From assembly GCA_035765415.1 (NCBI GenBank), contig DASTXR010000073.1:12803-76802 (forward strand): 64,000 nt of DNA, given 5' to 3'. Source of the DNA: CADEED01 sp035765415. GTDB lineage: Bacteria > Pseudomonadota > Gammaproteobacteria > Steroidobacterales > Steroidobacteraceae. Below the pieces are notes generated by a model. It made no database searches, was not told the DNA's origin, and was given only the letters and a program-made list of their open reading frames with translations. Shown here piece by piece: positions 41,844-51,050 of the stretch; position 1 is the first letter of the stretch, and each line of letters opens with the position of its first letter. The position numbers and the translations under genes were made by a program.

Positions 41844-44456
41844 TCAGGTCCTGCTCTCTTTTTTCTTGGCCTTCGATGAAGTTTTCTTGGGGACCGCGGT
41901 AGCGCGTTTCACATTCGCGCGCGCCGCGCTTTTCTTTTTCGCAGGTGTCGATTTTCTTTCCGCTTTCACGGCAGTGGTGTCGGCGCCGTCCGACTTTTGT
42001 GCATCTTTCGCTGCGGACTTTCTCTTAGGCTTGGAAACCGCCGCGGCTTCTGTGGTTGCCGGTGCCGCGTCTTTCGCTGCCGCCTTGTCTTTTGCGGTCG
42101 AGTTTGCGGTCTTCTTGCGGCCGAAGCGACTGCCGCGCGGTGGTGCAACGGCCAGCAGCTCGCGACACACCTCGAGCGTGATCGCCTTCGGGTCCGTGTC
42201 CTTGGGAATGCGCGCATTGCGCTTGCCGTCGGTGATGTACGGGCCGTAACGGCCGTTCAACACCTGGATGTTGTCGACGGCGAAGTCCTGGATGATGCGG
42301 TTGGCATCGGCTTCCTTCTTGAGCCGGATGACTTCGAGCGCGCGGTCGAGCTCGACCGTGTACGGATCGTCGGGCACCTTCAGCGAAACGTATTTGGCGC
42401 CGTACTTGATGTACGGCCCGAAGCGTCCGATGTTCGCCTGCACCGGCTCGCCTTCGGCGGTCTGACCGAGATTGCGCGGTAGTTTGAAGAGCTCGAGCGC
42501 CTCGGGCAGCTTGATGAGATCCATCTTCTGGCCGGGACGCAGCCCCGCGAACTTGGGTTTTTCTTCGTCGTCCTTGGTGCCGACCTGCACGAACGGGCCG
42601 TAGCGACCCATGCGGACCGTGACCGGCTTGCCGCTTTCGGGATGTTTGCCGAGCTCACGCGCCTGCGCGACTTCTTCGCGCGAGACGTTTTTCTCGATGT
42701 GCTCGACCTGCGTGATGAACGGTTTCCAGAATTTCTTGAGCGGCTCGGTCCAGTCTTCTTCGCCGCGCGACACCGCGTCGAGCTCGTCTTCGAGCGAGGC
42801 GGTGTAGCCGTATTCCACGTACTTGTGGAAATGCTTGGACAGGAAACTGCCGACGATCTTGCCGATGTCCGTCGGGATGAACCTGCGGTTGTCCATGTCG
42901 ACGTATTCGCGATCCTTGAGCGTCGAAATGATGGTGGCGTATGTCGAGGGACGGCCGATGCCGTGTTCTTCGAGGGCCTTCACCAGCGACGCTTCGGAAT
43001 AACGCGGCGGCGGCTCGGTGAAGTGCTGGTCGCCATGCACATTAAGAAGAGTGACCACGTCGCCGTCTTTCATAGCCGGCAGGATGCGGTCGTTCTCGTT
43101 CTCGGGTTTGCCGTCGTCCACGTCTTCCTGGTACACGGCCATGTAGCCGGGTTTCACGAGCGTGGAGCCGTTGGCGCGCAATACGTGGCGCCCAGCCGTT
43201 TCACTGGCGCCATTGCCGGCCTCGGCTTGCTTGCTGGGCACCATGTCGACCGCGACGGTGTCGAACAACGCGTGCGCCATCTGCGAGGCGACGGCGCGCT
43301 TCCAGATGAGCGCGTACAGCTTGTATTGGTCCGGATCGACCTTGCCTTCGAGTTTCGAAGGCAACACGGCGGCGGAAGTGGGACGAATGGCTTCGTGTGC
43401 TTCCTGGGCGTTACGCGACTTCGTCTTGTAGACGCGCGGCTCTTCAGCCACCGCCTCCTTGCCGTATTCCTGCGCAATGACTTCGCGCATCTCGCGCACG
43501 GCATCGACGGCCAGGCTCAGCGAGTCGGTGCGCATGTAGGTGATGAGGCCGATGGCGCCTTCGCCGAAGTCCACGCCTTCATAAAGCTGCTGGGCCAGCC
43601 GCATGGTGCGCTGGGCGGAATAACCGAGCTTGCGCGCGGCTTCCTGCTGCAACGTGGACGTGGTGAACGGCGGCGAAGGATTGCGGCGGCGCTGCTTGCG
43701 GTCGATGGACATGACGTGCAGGAAACCCTGCGCGGCATCGTTGATCGACTTTTCGACGCCGCGCGCGGCGTCTTCGTTGGTGAAGCTGAACTGCTCCACC
43801 TTCTGGCCATCGAACTCCACCAGCTTCAGCGGGAAGTTCTGCGCGCTGTGTTCGCCTTCGGCTTCGAGCGTCCAGTATTCCTGCGGCTTGAAGATGCTGA
43901 TCTCGTGCTCACGCTCGCAGATCATGCGCAACGCGGGACTCTGCACGCGACCGGCGGACAGGCCGCGCCGCACTTTTTTCCACAGCAGCGGCGAGAGGTT
44001 GAAACCGACGAGGTAGTCGAGCGCGCGGCGCGCCTGCTGCGCATTCACGAGATCGAGTGAAAGGTCGCGCGGCTCGGCGACGGCGCGCTGCACTTCACCC
44101 TTGGTGATTTCGTAGAACACGACGCGTTTGACTTCCTTGCCCTTGAGATCGCCGCGCTCTTCGAGCAGCTCACGCAAGTGCCAGGAAATGGCTTCGCCTT
44201 CGCGGTCCGGGTCGGTCGCCAGGTAGAGGTTCTTGGATTTCTTCAACGCGCGCGCGATGGCGTCGACGTGTTTTTCGTTTCGCTCGATGGAGCGATAACT
44301 CATCTTGAAATGCTTGTCGGGATCGACGGCGCCTTCCTTCGGGATGAGGTCGCGTACGTGCCCATAGCTGGCCAGCACCTCGAAATCCTTGCCGAGGTAC
44401 TTCTTGATGGTTTTTGCTTTCGCCGGTGATTCGACGATTACTAGGTTGTCTGCCAT
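41844..44456 (-). CDS. topA: DNA topoisomerase I
   Basis: An 870-residue type IA topoisomerase. TOPRIM: IVESPAKAKTI at the N-terminus and DPDREGEAISWHL. The active-site Tyr307 lies in GLITYMRTDSLSL. The C-terminal repeats RMGRYGPFVQVG, GRFGPYIKYG and GRYGPYITDGKRNARIPK are the zinc-free topoisomerase C-terminal type; E. coli-like C4 zinc fingers are missing. A Lys/Ala-rich tail of about 75 residues ends the protein, as in Xanthomonas and mycobacterial enzymes. It relaxes negative supercoils. ATG 44456 overlaps the smg TGA (TGATG). Confidence 0.97.
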   Translation of the reverse strand: MADNLVIVESPAKAKTIKKYLGKDFEVLASYGHVRDLIPKEGAVDPDKHFKMSYRSIERNEKHVDAIARALKKSKNLYLATDPDREGEAISWHLRELLEERGDLKGKEVKRVVFYEITKGEVQRAVAEPRDLSLDLVNAQQARRALDYLVGFNLSPLLWKKVRRGLSAGRVQSPALRMICEREHEISIFKPQEYWTLEAEGEHSAQNFPLKLVEFDGQKVEQFSFTNEDAARGVEKSINDAAQGFLHVMSIDRKQRRRNPSPPFTTSTLQQEAARKLGYSAQRTMRLAQQLYEGVDFGEGAIGLITYMRTDSLSLAVDAVREMREVIAQEYGKEAVAEEPRVYKTKSRNAQEAHEAIRPTSAAVLPSKLEGKVDPDQYKLYALIWKRAVASQMAHALFDTVAVDMVPSKQAEAGNGASETAGRHVLRANGSTLVKPGYMAVYQEDVDDGKPENENDRILPAMKDGDVVTLLNVHGDQHFTEPPPRYSEASLVKALEEHGIGRPSTYATIISTLKDREYVDMDNRRFIPTDIGKIVGSFLSKHFHKYVEYGYTASLEDELDAVSRGEEDWTEPLKKFWKPFITQVEHIEKNVSREEVAQARELGKHPESGKPVTVRMGRYGPFVQVGTKDDEEKPKFAGLRPGQKMDLIKLPEALELFKLPRNLGQTAEGEPVQANIGRFGPYIKYGAKYVSLKVPDDPYTVELDRALEVIRLKKEADANRIIQDFAVDNIQVLNGRYGPYITDGKRNARIPKDTDPKAITLEVCRELLAVAPPRGSRFGRKKTANSTAKDKAAAKDAAPATTEAAAVSKPKRKSAAKDAQKSDGADTTAVKAERKSTPAKKKSAARANVKRATAVPKKTSSKAKKKESRT

Positions 44457-44959
44457 CAGTTCGGCAACGAGTCGGTTTCGTCGAACAGCAGATCTTCCAT
44501 GCGCGCGCAGGCCTGTTCCTGGCCGGGCTGGCTGGACAGCACCATGAGCACCAGCCACTTGAGCCGGTCGATGTCCACGTCGTCGCCGTCGAGCGCGACG
44601 AGGCGGTCGATGACGATTTCGCGCTGCAGCGGCGAGAGGATGCCTTCCTGTTCCAGCTGCAGCAGGTAACCGCGGCACCCGGTGGAGATGCGCTCGAGCT
44701 CATCGGCGGAAAAGACGCGCAGCGAAGGCTGGGTCGAATCGATGTCGGGGCGCGAGCGCTCACCGGCAAGGTCCGCCAGCCAGTCGAGCGCGCGCTCGAC
44801 GTTGTGACGGCCGAATCCGGCGCGCTCGAGATCGGCGGCGAGGGTTTCGCGCTCGGGCACTTCCGGGGCTTCAGCCAGCATGTACTGGTCGAACACGTAT
44901 ATAAGAATGTCTAAAACACTTCCGGTCATGCTGTCGCCGGTTGTCGTCGTTGGCTTCAT
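44456..44959 (-). CDS. smg: Smg protein (DUF494)
   Basis: A 167-residue Smg family member (E. coli Smg is 157). The N-terminal region VLDILIYVFDQYM and the C-terminus RLKWLVLMVLSSQPGQEQACARMEDLLFDE are the family marks. It lies between dprA and topA, the usual place. Function unknown. ATG 44959 overlaps the dprA stop (ATGA); ATG 44929 is the other choice. Confidence 0.92.
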   Translation of the reverse strand: MKPTTTTGDSMTGSVLDILIYVFDQYMLAEAPEVPERETLAADLERAGFGRHNVERALDWLADLAGERSRPDIDSTQPSLRVFSADELERISTGCRGYLLQLEQEGILSPLQREIVIDRLVALDGDDVDIDRLKWLVLMVLSSQPGQEQACARMEDLLFDETDSLPN

Positions 44960-46062
44960 TGTCCCGCCATGCGGCTGTAACGGCCGCCGGGGTGCGGCGC
45001 CACGTGCCCGTCGAGCTCCAGAATCAGCAGCATCGAAGCGATCGATTCGCTGTTCATACCCGTGCGTTCGATCAAGCTATCGACGCTTGCTGGCTCGAAG
45101 GCGAGCGCATCTAACAGGATTTTGTATTCCTTGTCCAACGCGGGCGGCGCCCCGCCATGGAGGAGGGGTTCTCCCGGCGAGGCCGCAACTAGTTGGGCTG
45201 AAAGGGAAATCTTGAGCTCGCACAGAACGTCTTCGGGGCGCTCGACGAGCTTGGCGCCTTGCCGGATGAGCTCGTGGCAACCCCGGGCGAGCGGATTGTG
45301 GATGGAACCGGGGATGGCAAAGACCTCCCGACCCGCTACGCCGGCCAGGCGCGCGGTGATCAGCGACCCGGATTTCTGCGCCGCTTCGACCACCAGCGTG
45401 CCGAGACTCAGGCCCGCGATGATGCGATTGCGCTGCGGAAAGCAGGCCGGCAACGGTATTGAGCCCGGCGGGAATTCCGAGACCAGCGCGCCGCTGGCCG
45501 CAATGCGCGCCGCCAGCGCTTCGTGATTGCGCGGGTAGATCCGGTCGAGCCCGCAGCCCAGAACCGCGATGGTGGGACCGTCCCCTGCCAGCGCGCCCTC
45601 GTGACAGGCGGCGTCGATGCCCAGCGCAAGACCACTGGTGATGGTGAGGCCGGCGCGCGCAAAGAACGAAGCGAACGCGCGCGCCGTGGCGCGACCGCCG
45701 GCCGAGGGGTTGCGGCTGCCCACCATGGCGAGCTGCGGCTCGCTCAGGACCTGCGGATTGCCGCGCACGTAGAGCACGGCCGGCGCATCCGGCGACTCGC
45801 GCAGCAGCGCGGGATATTCCGCCGATGTGGCCGGCAACAGCGCGACGCCAGCCTCTTCGAGCCAGCGAAGATCGGAGTCGACGAGCGCTTCGTCGGGCCT
45901 GGCCAGCCAGGCGGCGGTGCGGGTAGTTAGCCCGAGGCGCTCGAGATCGCCGGGGCTTCGCCACTCGAGCGCGTGAACCTGCGCGAGCTGGGCCGCGTTC
46001 AACGACGGCGCGCGCGCCGCGATGGCCAGCCGCCGGCGCATGGATGCTGTGGCTGCGTTCAT
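44956..46062 (-). CDS. dprA: DNA-processing protein DprA
   Basis: A 368-residue DprA/Smf. The Rossmann fold carries VGSRNPSAGGRATARAFASFFARAGLTITSGLALGIDAACHEGAL, with FPQRNRIIAGLSLGTLVVEA as the second family signature. A C-terminal winged-helix (about 300-365) is present. It loads RecA on incoming single-stranded DNA in transformation. ATG 46062 was chosen over GTG 46065. It is coupled to smg by ATGA. Confidence 0.96.
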   Translation of the reverse strand: MNAATASMRRRLAIAARAPSLNAAQLAQVHALEWRSPGDLERLGLTTRTAAWLARPDEALVDSDLRWLEEAGVALLPATSAEYPALLRESPDAPAVLYVRGNPQVLSEPQLAMVGSRNPSAGGRATARAFASFFARAGLTITSGLALGIDAACHEGALAGDGPTIAVLGCGLDRIYPRNHEALAARIAASGALVSEFPPGSIPLPACFPQRNRIIAGLSLGTLVVEAAQKSGSLITARLAGVAGREVFAIPGSIHNPLARGCHELIRQGAKLVERPEDVLCELKISLSAQLVAASPGEPLLHGGAPPALDKEYKILLDALAFEPASVDSLIERTGMNSESIASMLLILELDGHVAPHPGGRYSRMAGQ

Positions 46063-46069
46063 CACGGCA

Positions 46070-46104
46070 GCCTAAAACGAAAGGGCCAGCGCGATGGCTG
46101 GCCC
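46070..46104 (-). terminator. terminator downstream of the LysM gene
   Basis: On the minus strand GGGCCAGC and GCTGGCCC (8 bp, six-base loop) are followed by TTTCGTTTT. It lies between the LysM stop and dprA and would separate the two transcripts. The T-run is interrupted, so termination may be partial. Confidence 0.7.
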
Positions 46105-46131
46105 TAACTCGTCTGAATGAAGAGAAATGCG

Positions 46132-47370
46132 TTACGGGTTGTAGACCCGGTCCGCAACACGCATCGGCGCCCGTGCACCGATGACCAGGCCGTAGCTGAT
46201 CTGATCGTAGACCTTGAACACGATGAGCGAGCCGGCGCGCTCGTAGGGCAGGCGGACTTCTTTCGCGAACGCCTTCTTCTTCCACGGGTAGGCGCCCATT
46301 CGGTCCGCGACCAGCGCACCTTGCTGGTCGACAGCGAGCACCGCGCCCTGCGCGAGGCCGTCACTCGCACCGCGATTCAACACCACCACCTGGTAAGGAC
46401 CGACCTGCGTGGCGTTGTCCGCCACGGCGATGATCTGGCCGTCGATGGGGGTGGTCGGCGCATGCGGCTGGAAATTGAGGGATCGTTCGCCCTCTTCGAT
46501 GATCAGCCGATCGCCTTCGAGCGCCTCACGTGCGCCGTCGGTGAGCTTGGTCTTGGAGACTTCGGCCGGCACTTCCACGACCGCGGTGGCGACGTAGTAG
46601 GCCTGGTAGCCGAGGATTTCCCGGGAGTCGATGTCATGAATCGGGTCGCCGACGTGCATGACGAGGAATCGCTGGTCCACCGGCGCGTTCAGGTTCTGCA
46701 CATACGCGTCGTGTCCGGTGCCGCCGATCATGTGATCGTCGCGGAACGCGAGGATATGCGGAGCCGCGAGCGCCTGCTCCTTGGTGAGAACGCTGGGCCG
46801 GCTGAGAAACGCGGCGATCGCCGCGAACGGAATCGTGTCGACCGGGCCGTCGAGCGCTTCACTGCGCAGGCGCGGCTGCAGGCGCGCGCCGCTGTACTGC
46901 GAAATGCTGACGCTCGCATCGCCGTTGGCGCCATAAGCCAGCGACAACACGTCACCCGGATAGATGAGATGGGGGTTTTCGACCTGGGGATTGATCTGCC
47001 AGATCTCGGGCCAGAACCAGGGATCCTTGAGGAATACCGCGGCGATGTCCCACAACGTGTCGCCACGCTTCACGGTGTAGTTCATGGGCGCATCGGGACG
47101 GATGAGCTGTGCGGTGGGCACAGAACTTTCCGCGGCCGGCGCTTCGTTCAGGGCTGCGATTGCCGCTTCGGTCGCGGTCAGGTCGTCGGCCACCGCCTCG
47201 GGCGCTTCGGCGACCGGCGGCGGCGTGGAAATGGGCTGGGCCACCGGCGGCGGCGCGGATTGGCATCCGGCAGCGATCACCGAGGCAGCGATAAAGGCCG
47301 AAAGGGCAATGACCCGCGGGTTCAGAATTGCGAGCACGCGCGGCTCCCTAAGTTGTTGATTAAGAGACAT
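46132..47370 (-). CDS. LysM-domain lipoprotein
   Basis: A 412-residue protein. The signal peptide ends in AAGC, a lipobox with Cys36, and a Pro/Ala-rich linker follows. The LysM domain is at about 96-145 (MNYTVKRGDTLWDIAAVFLKDPWFWPEIWQINPQVENPHLIYPGDVL). The remaining 260 residues form the conserved domain of the family that sits next to def/dprA in many gammaproteobacteria. It probably binds peptidoglycan at the outer or inner membrane. Divergent from def with a 184-base gap. Confidence 0.9.
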   Translation of the reverse strand: MSLNQQLREPRVLAILNPRVIALSAFIAASVIAAGCQSAPPPVAQPISTPPPVAEAPEAVADDLTATEAAIAALNEAPAAESSVPTAQLIRPDAPMNYTVKRGDTLWDIAAVFLKDPWFWPEIWQINPQVENPHLIYPGDVLSLAYGANGDASVSISQYSGARLQPRLRSEALDGPVDTIPFAAIAAFLSRPSVLTKEQALAAPHILAFRDDHMIGGTGHDAYVQNLNAPVDQRFLVMHVGDPIHDIDSREILGYQAYYVATAVVEVPAEVSKTKLTDGAREALEGDRLIIEEGERSLNFQPHAPTTPIDGQIIAVADNATQVGPYQVVVLNRGASDGLAQGAVLAVDQQGALVADRMGAYPWKKKAFAKEVRLPYERAGSLIVFKVYDQISYGLVIGARAPMRVADRVYNP

Positions 47371-47390
47371 CCTCCACTCCTCAATCCCGG

Positions 47391-47419
47391 GTGGGGCAAG
47401 CGGACCCCACTGTTATAAT
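47391..47419 (+). promoter_or_regulatory. extended -10 promoter for def, with inverted repeat
   Basis: TGTTATAAT at 47411-47419 is an extended -10 (TGnTATAAT). GTGGGG (47391-47396) and CCCCAC (47405-47410) form an inverted repeat just before it, covering the spacer and -35 region. No -35 hexamer was seen, which suits an extended -10. It reads towards def, 136 bases away, leaving a long leader. Confidence 0.5.
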
Positions 47420-47554
47420 CCGCCGCAGCACGAGGGCCTACGATCTATTGTCAAGTTTGTGCGCTGGATCACGGGATCACTCCCGTCCCCGAGCTTCGCA
47501 ATCCTTGCCCACGGTCGAATCGCCCAAACATTAGCAGCAATCGAGCGGAACATC

Positions 47555-48094
47555 ATGGCGCGCCTGAATATTCTTGAGTACCCGGACCCCCGTCTTCGCA
47601 CCAAGGCCAAACCGGTCGAGGTGTTCGACGCCGCGCTCGCCCGCCTCGCGCAGGACATGCTCGAAACCATGTACGAAGCGCCGGGCGTGGGCCTGGCGGC
47701 CACCCAGGTGGACGTTCATAAGCGATTGATCGTCATGGATGTTTCCGAAGGAAAGCAGAAGCCCCAGGTGTTCTGCAATCCGGAAATCCTCACGCGCGAA
47801 GGGGTGGGGATCACCGAGGAAGGCTGCCTGTCGGTGCCAGGCATCTTCGATGAGGTAAAACGCGCCGCCGCCATCCGCGCGCGGGCCCAGGACGTGACTG
47901 GCAAGTTCTTCGAGGTCGATCTCGATGGCCTCGCGGCCGTGTGCCTTCAGCACGAGATGGATCACCTCGAGGGAAAACTCTTCGTCGACTATCTGTCCGA
48001 CCTCAAGCGCGAGCGCATTCGCAAGAAGCTGGACAAGGATCGCAAGGAACGCGCCGGCAAGGCTCGCGAATCCGCTTCCGCGCGCGCCTACTGA
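47555..48094 (+). CDS. def: peptide deformylase
   Basis: A 179-residue deformylase. Motif 1 GVGLAATQ, motif 2 EGCLSVP (metal-binding Cys) and motif 3 QHEMDHLEG (two His and the catalytic Glu) are all present. It removes the N-formyl group from nascent proteins. It is the first gene of def-fmt-rsmB, with 36 bases to fmt. ATG 47555 follows GAGCGGA; the longer frame from 47459 has no family similarity upstream. Confidence 0.97.
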   Translation: MARLNILEYPDPRLRTKAKPVEVFDAALARLAQDMLETMYEAPGVGLAATQVDVHKRLIVMDVSEGKQKPQVFCNPEILTREGVGITEEGCLSVPGIFDEVKRAAAIRARAQDVTGKFFEVDLDGLAAVCLQHEMDHLEGKLFVDYLSDLKRERIRKKLDKDRKERAGKARESASARAY

Positions 48095-48130
48095 TCCGCG
48101 ACGCCGCAACCCAAGCCTTCGGGCGCCCCC

Positions 48131-49072
48131 ATGAATTCGTTACGTATTGCCTTCGCGGGCACACCGCAATTTGCGCTGCCCGCTCTGCGCGCGCTGCTCG
48201 ACTCCGCGCATCGCGTCGTCGGCGTGCTGACGCAGCCGGATCGTCCCGCGGGACGCGGGCAGCAGCTGCGCGCGTCGCCGGTCAAACTACTCGCGCTCGA
48301 GCACGACCTGCCGGTGGTGCAGGTTCCGACACTCAAGACTGCCGAGAGTCGTGCCGAGCTCGCGCAGTGGTCGCCGGACGTGCTCGTGGTCGTCGCCTAC
48401 GGGCTCATTCTTCCCCAGCCCGCGCTGGATCTGCCGCGCCTCGGGTGCGTGAACATCCACGGTTCACTGCTGCCGCGCTGGCGCGGTGCCGCGCCCATCC
48501 AGCGCGCGATTCTCGCCGGCGATGCGCAAACGGGCGTGACCATCATGCAGCTCGATGCGGGGCTCGATACAGGGCCTGTGCTGCTCGAGCGCGGCCGCGC
48601 GATTGGTCCGCATGACACGGCGGGAGACCTGCACGATGCCCTGTCCGTGCTCGGCGCCGAAGCGCTCATCGAGGCGCTCGAGGGTCTCGCCGCCGGAACA
48701 CTTCGGCCGCGTGCGCAGCCCGCCACGGGCGCGACCTATGCGCCGAAGGTCGAGAAATCGGAGGCCAGGCTCGACTGGTCGGCGAGCGCGGTTCAGCTCG
48801 ACCGCCAGGTGCGCGCGTTCAACCCCTGGCCCATCGCCGACACGCTCCTGGAAAACGAGACGTTGCGCATCCTGCGAGGGCGCGTGGCTGAAGCGGGCGG
48901 CGTGCACGCCCAGCCCGGCACATTGTTAGGCATTGCCGACGACGGCTTGCGAGTCGCCTGCGGCGAAGGTGTATACGCCATCGGCGAGCTGCAGCGCGCC
49001 GGCAAGCGACCGATCACCGCACGCGATTTCGCCAACGCCGTGCGCGTCGCTGGCCTGAGGTTCGGAACATGA
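48131..49072 (+). CDS. fmt: methionyl-tRNA formyltransferase
   Basis: A 313-residue Fmt. The formyl-THF domain shows IAFAGTPQFA and SLLPRWRGAAPIQ preceded by NIHG, with the catalytic Asn-His-Asp set (NIHGS, Asp in DTGPVL). The C-terminal OB-like tRNA domain begins near 205 (TYAPKVEKSEARLDW). It formylates initiator Met-tRNA, the partner step to def. Its last ATGA overlaps the rsmB start. Confidence 0.97.
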   Translation: MNSLRIAFAGTPQFALPALRALLDSAHRVVGVLTQPDRPAGRGQQLRASPVKLLALEHDLPVVQVPTLKTAESRAELAQWSPDVLVVVAYGLILPQPALDLPRLGCVNIHGSLLPRWRGAAPIQRAILAGDAQTGVTIMQLDAGLDTGPVLLERGRAIGPHDTAGDLHDALSVLGAEALIEALEGLAAGTLRPRAQPATGATYAPKVEKSEARLDWSASAVQLDRQVRAFNPWPIADTLLENETLRILRGRVAEAGGVHAQPGTLLGIADDGLRVACGEGVYAIGELQRAGKRPITARDFANAVRVAGLRFGT

Positions 49073-50439
49073 AAACAAAAGTCCGGCGCAATCCGCCGCC
49101 GCAGCCACGCCGTGCCCGCCATGCGCCGGGCGCGGAAACACTGGCGGCCGCGGCGCTTGCCGTCCATGACGTGGTATTCGACGGGCGATCCGCCGACGCG
49201 GCACTCGAGGCCGCGCGCGAACGCCAGGATCGCGCGGCGGTCCGCGCCATCGCGCTGGGGACCTTGCGCTGGTACCTGCGGCTTCGGCCCGCGCTGGCAC
49301 CGCTGGTCAGCCGGCCATTCGACGAGCTCTCGCCCCGCCTGGCGGCGTTGCTCGTCACCACGGCGCACCAGGTCGAATACTCACGCGGCGCTGCCGAGGC
49401 GCAGGTGCACCTGGGTGTCGACGCCAGCCGCGTGCTGGGCGAAGGCCGCGCCAGCGGCGTCGTCAACGCGGTGTTGCGCAAGTTCGTCGCGCAGCGGGCG
49501 GAGTTGTTAGCGGCGGCCGACGCCGATCCGGCCCAGCGGTACGCACATCCGGAATGGCTGGTGGCCGCGCTGCGCACGGCGTGGGGTGAGCTCGCCGACG
49601 GGATTCTCGAGGCCAACAACCAGCATCCGCCCATGGTGCTCAGGGTGGATTCCGCGCTCGTCACCGCCGACGAATTCCTGCGCTCGCTGCGTGCGCTGGG
49701 CCGCGAAGCGAGTGTCGTCGAGTGGAATCGCGACGCGATCGTGCTTCAGCTGCCCGCGGCCGTGCAGATCCTGCCGGGGTTCGAATCCGGCGCGGTGTCC
49801 GTGCAGGATGGCGGCGCGCAACTCGCCGCGCCCTTGCTCGATGCGCAGCCCGGCATGCGCGTGCTCGACGCCTGCGCGGCGCCTGGCGGCAAGACGCTGC
49901 ACATCGCGCAGCGCACGCCGGGGCTCGCGGAGCTCATCGCCATCGATGACGATCCCCTGCGCCTGGCCCGCGTGCGCGAGAACCTCGAGCGCGCGGGGCG
50001 TGATGCAGTGCTGATCAGCGCCGACCTGCGCTCCATGCCGCCATCGCTCGCGCCCGGGCGCTTCGATCGCGTGCTGGTGGACGCGCCCTGCTCGGCCACG
50101 GGCGTGATCCGCCGTCATCCCGACATCAAGCTGTTGCGCCGTCCGGGCGACATCCAATCCTTCGTGGCCACCCAGCGGCAGATTCTCGCCACGTCTTTCG
50201 AACTACTGAAGCCCGGCGGACGTCTGACCTACTGCACATGCTCGGTGATACCGGCGGAGAACGAAGGCGTGGTCGGCACTTTCCTCGATTCACAGCCGCG
50301 CGCGGCCAGCGCGCCGTGGCCGGAGGGCCTTGCGCGGCCGCCAGGTCTGCTCGATCGGGCGGTCGGCTGGCAGTTGCTGCCCGGCGGCAGCGCCGGCACG
50401 GATGGCTTCTACTATGCCTGTCTCACTAAGCTATCCTGA
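49069..50439 (+). CDS. rsmB: 16S rRNA (cytosine-967-C5)-methyltransferase
   Basis: A 456-residue RsmB. An N-terminal NusB-like RNA-binding domain (about 20-150) is followed by the RNA m5C methyltransferase core: VLDACAAPGGKTLHIA is motif I, VLVDAPCSATGVIRRHPDIK holds the PCS catalytic Cys, and TYCTCSVIPAENE holds the second Cys. The N-terminus is unusually basic and Pro-rich. It overlaps fmt by four bases (ATGA). Confidence 0.96.
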   Translation: MKTKVRRNPPPQPRRARHAPGAETLAAAALAVHDVVFDGRSADAALEAARERQDRAAVRAIALGTLRWYLRLRPALAPLVSRPFDELSPRLAALLVTTAHQVEYSRGAAEAQVHLGVDASRVLGEGRASGVVNAVLRKFVAQRAELLAAADADPAQRYAHPEWLVAALRTAWGELADGILEANNQHPPMVLRVDSALVTADEFLRSLRALGREASVVEWNRDAIVLQLPAAVQILPGFESGAVSVQDGGAQLAAPLLDAQPGMRVLDACAAPGGKTLHIAQRTPGLAELIAIDDDPLRLARVRENLERAGRDAVLISADLRSMPPSLAPGRFDRVLVDAPCSATGVIRRHPDIKLLRRPGDIQSFVATQRQILATSFELLKPGGRLTYCTCSVIPAENEGVVGTFLDSQPRAASAPWPEGLARPPGLLDRAVGWQLLPGGSAGTDGFYYACLTKLS

Positions 50440-50459
50440 CAACTCACCCAGAGGAACCG

Positions 50460-51050
50460 ATGCAGTTCCGGCGCGCGAATAATTTCATCACCCTGCTGCT
50501 GGCCTCGCTCCTGAGCGCCGGTGCGGCCGGATCCGCGCACGCCGACGTGCTCGATGGCCTGCTCGAAGTGCGATCGGCATACGTCACCGAAGGCCAGGGC
50601 GTGTTCCAGCTCTTCGCGCGCATCTCCTACCCGGTCAACGACGACATTCGCGCGGCCCTCAAGGACGGCCTCATGCTGATCTTCGACCTCGACGTCGTGG
50701 TCTCGCGCGAACGGCGTTTCTGGGTCAACGAAACGGTGGCGGAATACACGCTGCGGCGCGAACTGCTCTACCACGCCGTCAGCGATCGCTACGTGGCGCG
50801 CGATGTCGACTCCCGCAACAACGAGCAGCACAGTTATTCCACGCTCGAAGAAGCGCTCGAGGCGCTCGGCACCGTGGAAGCGTGGCCGTTCCTGCTGTCG
50901 ACGCAACTTTCGCCCAATCGGCAATATCGCGTGTCGCTGCGCGCCGGTGTGCGCCGCGGCCGCCTGTCCGATACCTTGCGCGTGCTCATGTTCTGGACCG
51001 ACGACTGGCACCGCGAGAGTGAGTGGTTCTCATGGTCCCTGCAGCGCTGA
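50460..51050 (+). CDS. secreted DUF4390 protein
   Basis: A 196-residue protein with a signal peptide (1-28, GSAHAD). The body is a single beta-rich domain (VYVTEGQGVFQLFARISYPVNDDIRAALKDGLMLIFDLDVVV, then VRRGRLSDTLRVLMFWTDDWHRESEWFSWSL), which is the DUF4390 pattern. This family is usually encoded between rsmB and ntrY, as here, and is expected in the periplasm. It may feed the NtrY sensor. The ntrY start lies inside its 3' end, overlapping by 19 bases. Confidence 0.88.
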   Translation: MQFRRANNFITLLLASLLSAGAAGSAHADVLDGLLEVRSAYVTEGQGVFQLFARISYPVNDDIRAALKDGLMLIFDLDVVVSRERRFWVNETVAEYTLRRELLYHAVSDRYVARDVDSRNNEQHSYSTLEEALEALGTVEAWPFLLSTQLSPNRQYRVSLRAGVRRGRLSDTLRVLMFWTDDWHRESEWFSWSLQR

